DNA of 64,000 bases, taken from the NCBI RefSeq assembly GCF_003254395.2, contig NC_037638.1, positions 22,459,352 to 22,523,351 of the forward strand. Reading direction: 5' to 3'. Positions 59,229 to 64,000 of the stretch are shown piece by piece. The stretch's first letter is position 1; each line of letters opens with the position of its first letter. Origin of the DNA: Apis mellifera. Its lineage: Eukaryota; Arthropoda; Insecta; Hymenoptera; Apidae. Both the position numbers and the translations under genes were made by a program. Under the pieces are notes generated by a model that saw nothing but the letters and a program-made list of their open reading frames with translations, made no database searches and had not been told where the DNA came from.

Positions 59229-61379
59229 TTCTTTTCTGAGCATCGCGGATGAAAAGTTGGAGGGCTTCATAAATTCGGTTGCAAGCGGAGAAGCATCGCG
59301 CTTATGCGAACAAAGGGATCCAACCCGGGGAAATCAGCATGCATCCGGGACCGTGCATAACTGGAAAAGAAAAAGTTGGCGCGAATTGGGCGCGGGAGGG
59401 AAGAGGGGGAGGAACGGTACATAATTACGTAGGGCGAATAATGACGGAAATCTGGCGTGGTAACTAACGCGAACGCTTAATTATACGCGTTAACTTGAGC
59501 AACAATTTTCCCTGGTAAAATACACATCAGGATTGTAACTATTTTTCCTGTGATGAAATTGTAAAATAAAAAGGAGAGGGAGAGAGAGAAAAAAGACAAA
59601 TAGAAACGCACGAGATGAAACGTTGAATTTTTAACCACGTCGTATCACTCTATTCCGATAATAATCCACGGAAAGGATAAAATTAAACAATCTCTATCGA
59701 TTTCTCTAAAATTTGCGAAGCATCGTATTTTTTTAATGACGAACTCGAACGGATATCGCACGGAATGATACGCGGAAAATCTACTCGATTTCGATGTTGC
59801 TAAAAGCCTTGGCGACCAGATAACAGGGCATAAAAATACGCTCGCCGGTTGCAGTAATAAAATGAGCACAAAAGATTATTTACGCTCGCTGCACTTACAT
59901 CCAATAAAGAACAAGTATTGGACGACACCAGCATGCACGTGGATCCAATATGTTCCCTTGTGTTGGATACCGATGTGCACCGGCCACGAATACAAATAGC
60001 AACGGGAGAGACGGCGAGTTGGAGCCCTGCCCTTTTAACCAGACTTCCAGAAAAATTGATATTCTTGTTTGCGTCCTCGTGCATCCGTCTTAAAGCGTAA
60101 TAAAGCTTATCCGACCGACGTGTGTGTGTGTGTGCGTGCCACACGAGATTTGCAAGCGTGGAGGATTTATCGGAACTGGAATTTAAAAGATCGATATATC
60201 GTGTAATTGTTGATCGATTGTTTCGGGAGCGCGATCAATTTATCTCGATTAATTTCAGTTATCGGGGCCGAAAGAGATGGAATTATAAGAAAATTGCACG
60301 ATCGTTGTACAACATGGAGAGATTTTCGGAGAGAATTTCTCGTCCGTGGATTATATAAAATAGCGCGCGTATTTTTATTCTTTTATTAAAGATATTACCA
60401 GAACGAGACGTATCAAGATAATCTGGAGAGAAGAAATTTAAAAATTTGGGGAATAAATAGTAGAATAAATAAATGTTGTTTGCCCTAAGAAATACCAACA
60501 TCTTCTTCGTTATTCTTCGTAAACAATGAAACGAAGAAATTAAACGACAAAGAAGAAGATACACGGCGTATTTGTAGGAGTAACAAGGAAGCGAGCAAAC
60601 GTTAACAAGAAAAAAGAGGTACAGGAATAAAAGTAAGTACGATAAAGGATAGATTCATTCTGCTAGTAACCGTGAACACGTGATTCTTACAAAGATGGAA
60701 CAAAGGAAACAAAAGAGGCGAAATTGAGAGATAGAAAGATCTTTTGTAACCGTTAAAGAATGGAAGAAAAAGGATATCCGAATCTAAGAGCGCTTTTAAA
60801 TCAGCGTAACCCAACGTATTGCTCGCGGCGTTCACCTGTGGTAATGGCTGCATAAACTCTAGACTCCGGGGTTCACGTCCGTTCTTTTTCCATTCCGTCG
60901 AGAATTATTTGGTTGTACTTCTTTCTTTTCTTTCTTTTCCTTTAACCGCCCATGTTACTCTCACGCTTTACTTTATTTGTATCCGTACGCGATTACTTAT
61001 TCGCTTTAATATCCCATTTCCTCCCCTCCCCCCTCTTTAATATTAATAGAATAATTATTAATATAATTTTCAAAAAACAAAAATCACCGATCAAATTCCA
61101 ATATTTTAAAAAACTGAATACCGTACACGGAAAAAAAATCTAAAAATATCAAGTTTCGCAAAAATATAATTTATAACGAAATCGTATCAATAATATCAAA
61201 TTTTTCATACAATATACAATCGACCATTTCGAAACAAGCATTAACCGATAATTCTTTCCATGTGTTACCGATTCCCGTCGTAAATGGGGAGAGATTAATT
61301 TAACGGATCCAGACGACAAAAAAAACATATATATATATATATGTAAAACTGTTGGCAATTAATAAGCTCGAGGATCGAG

Positions 61380-61790
61380 AATGGAAAAGACCTCGTTCCT
61401 CGTTTCACGTTATACCTACGGTATAATGGCGAGGTGGTCTGAACTGGCCGGTGTCGGGAAGATCCTGCTTGCACGAATTAACCATTATAAGTACGAGGAG
61501 AGCGGGCCAGGATATCGGATCATTTGTAAAGCAATAACGCCGTATAAATCTCCATCCTTTCATTACTATAAATTCCCGGCCGTTGCGGATTTTTGTTCGT
61601 CGCCACCCGACCGGTCCAACGGCCGGCAATAAATGTTATATAGGTATATAAAATTCAGGCTGCATCCGCGCGGCTGTGTTGTATATAATCACAATTAGCG
61701 TCCTATTAGGCGCCGAATGTGCCTCCTTATTTATACCGTGCATTAACATACCTACCTCTATGTAAACTTATATCATTTCCATCATCCCCC
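61380..61790. promoter_or_regulatory. Candidate conserved element / small ORF
   Basis: A complex 400-bp island. It contains an ATG-started 83-codon plus frame (61381-61632, MEKTSFLVSRYTYGIMARWS...) and a 74-codon frame on the other strand. AT-rich homeodomain/Caudal-like words (TTAACCATTATAAG, TTTATACC) are interspersed. The texture fits an enhancer. Coding potential cannot be excluded. Confidence 0.25.
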
Positions 61791-61799
61791 TTGCAAAAC

Positions 61800-62320
61800 A
61801 CGGGGTACATCACGGCGGTCATCCTTCGCTCGACCCTTCGAAACGACGCGTGGAAGGACAATAACGGGTTCTCCGCTCTTGCGATTTACGATTATCCGCA
61901 TTTACACCTGGCCAAACGTTAAACAACGAATATGTAGACACTTTATAAATGGAATTACTCTTGTAAACACTTTGTTCCACGAAGAGAAAGCGATCGTCTC
62001 GCGGAACGTGTACGATCTCTTTGCTCTCTGCAACAAAGATTTTTTGGATAACGATATCTGTTCTGATGGTTCTCAACATAGTCGCAAAATATAATTTGAT
62101 CTTTGGATTTTTTTCTCTATCATTATACGTATTTCTATCGTGGATAAATATTGGATAAGGTCGATGCGGGAATTCTTATTTTCCTTGTTTGATTCTTGGG
62201 ACGAGTTAAGTTATACCATGGCTTCTGTGTCATCTGTGAAAAGAAATTGAACGGATATTTCGTTAGATTAGATAGTTACCTCGAGAAATGGAATGGAGAA
62301 AGAAGGATGAAAAGCAGCTC
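61800..62320. other. Spacer, nothing recognised
   Basis: Ordinary AT-leaning sequence. Short frames only. Confidence 0.5.
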
Positions 62321-62324
62321 TCCG

Positions 62325-62508
62325 AATGCAGCGGCCCTCGTCGTGTGTGACGCCGCAGTTGCCCAAGAACCATTCCACGGACCCTGGAGATGGTGAGGCC
62401 CCGAGGTCAGGGCCTTGCCCATGGTGTATCGTGAGGACCCCAGCAGGGTGTCCATGCTTTCCTCTGTATTAATAACATGGCCCGGCCACTGCCAGCTATA
62501 CATTAAGG
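62325..62508. other. Isolated GC-rich element, possible exon or ncRNA
   Basis: About 180 bp with a base texture (CCCTGG, GGGCC, CCATGG) unlike anything around it, set in AT-rich DNA. On the minus strand, acceptor-like sites (CCTTAATGTATAG and TTATTAATACAG) precede an open frame containing SMDTLLGSSRYTMGKALTSG and then PHHLQGPWNGSW, ending at TAA 62276. On the plus strand a GATG then GTGAGG donor-like site lies at about 62393, and the hairpin AGGCCC/GGGCCT spans 62396-62415. No family was recognised. A strongly conserved coding exon or structured RNA are both possible. Confidence 0.35.
62396..62415. repeat. Inverted repeat AGGCCC/GGGCCT
   Basis: Perfect 6-bp arms with an 8-bp loop at the core of the GC-rich element. 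Confidence 0.9.
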
Positions 62509-62676
62509 AAAATAATCATCATAATCGTGCGTAATACGTCCGGTGAATCGCAATTTTCTCTACCTTCATCCAGCTAGAGACAAATAACATTCCGTATATC
62601 GAATTTATTGAAAGGTTCTTTTACCTCTCTCTCTCTCTCTCTTTCTTCACAATATATTCCACGAATCTTTTACTTT

Positions 62677-62997
62677 AAAAAATCTTCTACATAGTTCGAT
62701 TCGTATCTACAGATTGAAAGATCGGCAAAGAAAATTTACATTTTTGTGAAAAGATTCGATCTAACGTAAAGAACGATTTCATCAACCGACCCATCCCCGA
62801 CCCAACCCCGATTTAAATCGAAATTATCGTAGTTAGAAAAAATCTTCTAAATATTTTGATTCGTATCTACAGATTGAAAGATACTCGGCAAAGAAAATTT
62901 ACGTTTTTGTGAAAAGATTCGATCTAACGTAAAGAACGATTTCATCAACCGACCCATCCCCGACCCAACCCCGATTTAAATCGAAATTATCGTAGTT
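62677..62997. repeat. 160-bp tandem duplication
   Basis: Two adjacent copies at 62677-62836 and 62837-62997 differ at only a handful of positions (ACATAGTTCG versus AAATATTTTG, a 2-bp insertion in GATACTCGG, and single changes). Each contains CCGACCCATCCCCGACCCAA. The near-identity indicates a recent event. No open frame or mobile-element end is seen. Confidence 0.95.
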
Positions 62998-62999
62998 GG

Positions 63000-64000
63000 A
63001 AAAAGTGGCGTGGAAGCAGCGCGATCGTAAAAGGAGGTCGATCGCGTTACCGGTAAACTAGCGAATAAAGGGGTGAGCCTTAATAAACAGCGAAAAATTA
63101 TATTTGCTTTTTAATCTAGTCGCGCATCGTAAAGCTCGCGCGCTCACGTAGTTCGTTAAGGGGCACGTATTGCTAACAGGGTGTATATGCAAATCATGTA
63201 TGGAATTAATTTTTCGCATGCTGCGCATACACGGCCCCGCGTACACGCACACGCGCGCGCGCGCGCGCGGGGGGCGCACCGCGAATCCATCGTGGGTGGA
63301 CAGACGCCGCGGATATTGCGAAATGCTAGGGCAAACCGATGGCCGCGACTATGCGTACAATTGATTACAGACGTGATCGTCATACCGCGCTAAATCCGCG
63401 ACATTCTCCTCAATCTTGGCCGCCGGATTCGACCACGTCCCCCGATTCTAACCCGGAACAATCGATGTTAAACCTCCATGATAAAATTTCTCTAACAATC
63501 CCTCGCGATTGACGAGGGATCGTGAACGAAACGCATTACTGTCCCCTCGCATTTGATAGGGATTAAATACGAGCACTGTTGGAGAAAGACTCGATACGTT
63601 CATTTCCTGTATCCAATGTCGTTTTTAACGGTTAAAACGCGAAGTGGGTATTTTAACACAGCGGAATGAAAATTTGACACGTTTCGAAGATTAAAATTAC
63701 TCTTCTTCTAATTGGAAAATGAAATTTATCAAGTTCGATGCTGCGATAGGGCCATATACAATAGCGCGAATTGTTATAAATTATACGCCGTATCCGTGTA
63801 ACGAATTATAGAAAATAAGAATGTAGAATAACGAAATTCTTGTTGAGGAAATAATACAATATTCAAGAGGACGCGTTACAAGATTAATTCTGACGACGAT
63901 TATTCATTTAACTGTCCTTCTATTTTTAAATTATTCCGTATATGAATTACGTATGAAGGAAAGGTCCTATCGTTTGTTGTCGCTCTTAATTGTGAAACGT
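63000..64000. other. Spacer, nothing recognised
   Basis: Unique CpG-rich then AT-rich DNA with no supported gene, apart from the alternating purine-pyrimidine tract listed separately. Confidence 0.5.
63241..63269. repeat. Alternating purine-pyrimidine (CA/CG)n tract
   Basis: Twenty-nine bases alternate purine and pyrimidine without a break, ending in about nine CG units. This is a classical Z-DNA-forming sequence, flanked by GGGGGCGC. Confidence 0.92.

Larger units (their letters stand above)
56570..61380. other. Spacer rich in pyrimidine tracts
   Basis: No gene recognised. It includes a GA repeat (57291-57310), CGAAA repeats (57618-57641), C/T-rich plus-strand DNA (58265-58365, 58740-58950) and a GGGA repeat (58635-58659). 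A 155-codon plus frame at 57521-57988 ends beside a CGCAA then GTAAGA donor-like site, but its purine-rich DNA explains its openness. 59,815-60,060 is a more complex island. Confidence 0.45.

Overview
This is a eukaryotic nuclear window and it looks almost entirely non-coding. The best guess is a hymenopteran insect, probably a bee or a relative. The reasons are an AT-leaning background that is nonetheless very rich in CpG (endless TTCGA/CGAA/TCGCG words), dense poly-A/poly-T and dinucleotide/trinucleotide microsatellites, long purine-only or pyrimidine-only tracts, and insect-style splice motifs. The species call is inference; no diagnostic gene is present. There are no bacterial operons, no rRNA or convincing tRNA, no CRISPR array and no intact transposon.

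No open reading frame could be recognised as a known protein. The longest ORFs (up to about 257 codons) lie in purine/pyrimidine-skewed tracts where stop codons are rare, so they are probably compositional artefacts. A few short pieces look more exon-like because an open frame abuts a good splice signal. The best is on the minus strand at 39070-39240 (two tandem donors). Weaker ones are at 47082-47176 (+), 34070-34309 (-), 34935-35091 (-), 30336-30420 (-), 18417-18523 (-) and a 5'-UTR-like exon at 50078-50203 (-). The window is best read as one or more very long introns, or intergenic DNA, around developmental-type genes.

Layout: 1-13,400 is mostly AT-rich spacer with GC-richer islands (6,080-7,050). 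13,400-15,300 is a GC/CpG-rich, promoter-like block. 15,300-17,100 holds enhancer-like islands and a 14-bp palindrome. 17,440-19,100 is a strongly strand-asymmetric purine/pyrimidine block. 20-31 kb is a series of small, complex, GC-richer islands in AT-rich DNA that look like candidate conserved non-coding elements. 32,100-32,540 is a CpG-rich promoter/first-exon-like segment. 34-40.8 kb holds several exon candidates. 41,183-42,094 is a four-copy tandem array. 46,026 carries a recursive-splice-like site. 50,330-51,515 is a promoter-like region next to a repeated segment containing a TGCGCA-rich minisatellite. 62,330-62,505 is a striking GC-rich island and 62,677-62,997 is a recent 160-bp tandem duplication.

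The most notable structures are the three-copy TGCGCA minisatellite next to a candidate promoter, the four-unit 41-42 kb array, the zero-length-exon (ratchet) site and the isolated GC-rich element at 62.4 kb. All functional statements are inferences from sequence reading alone.
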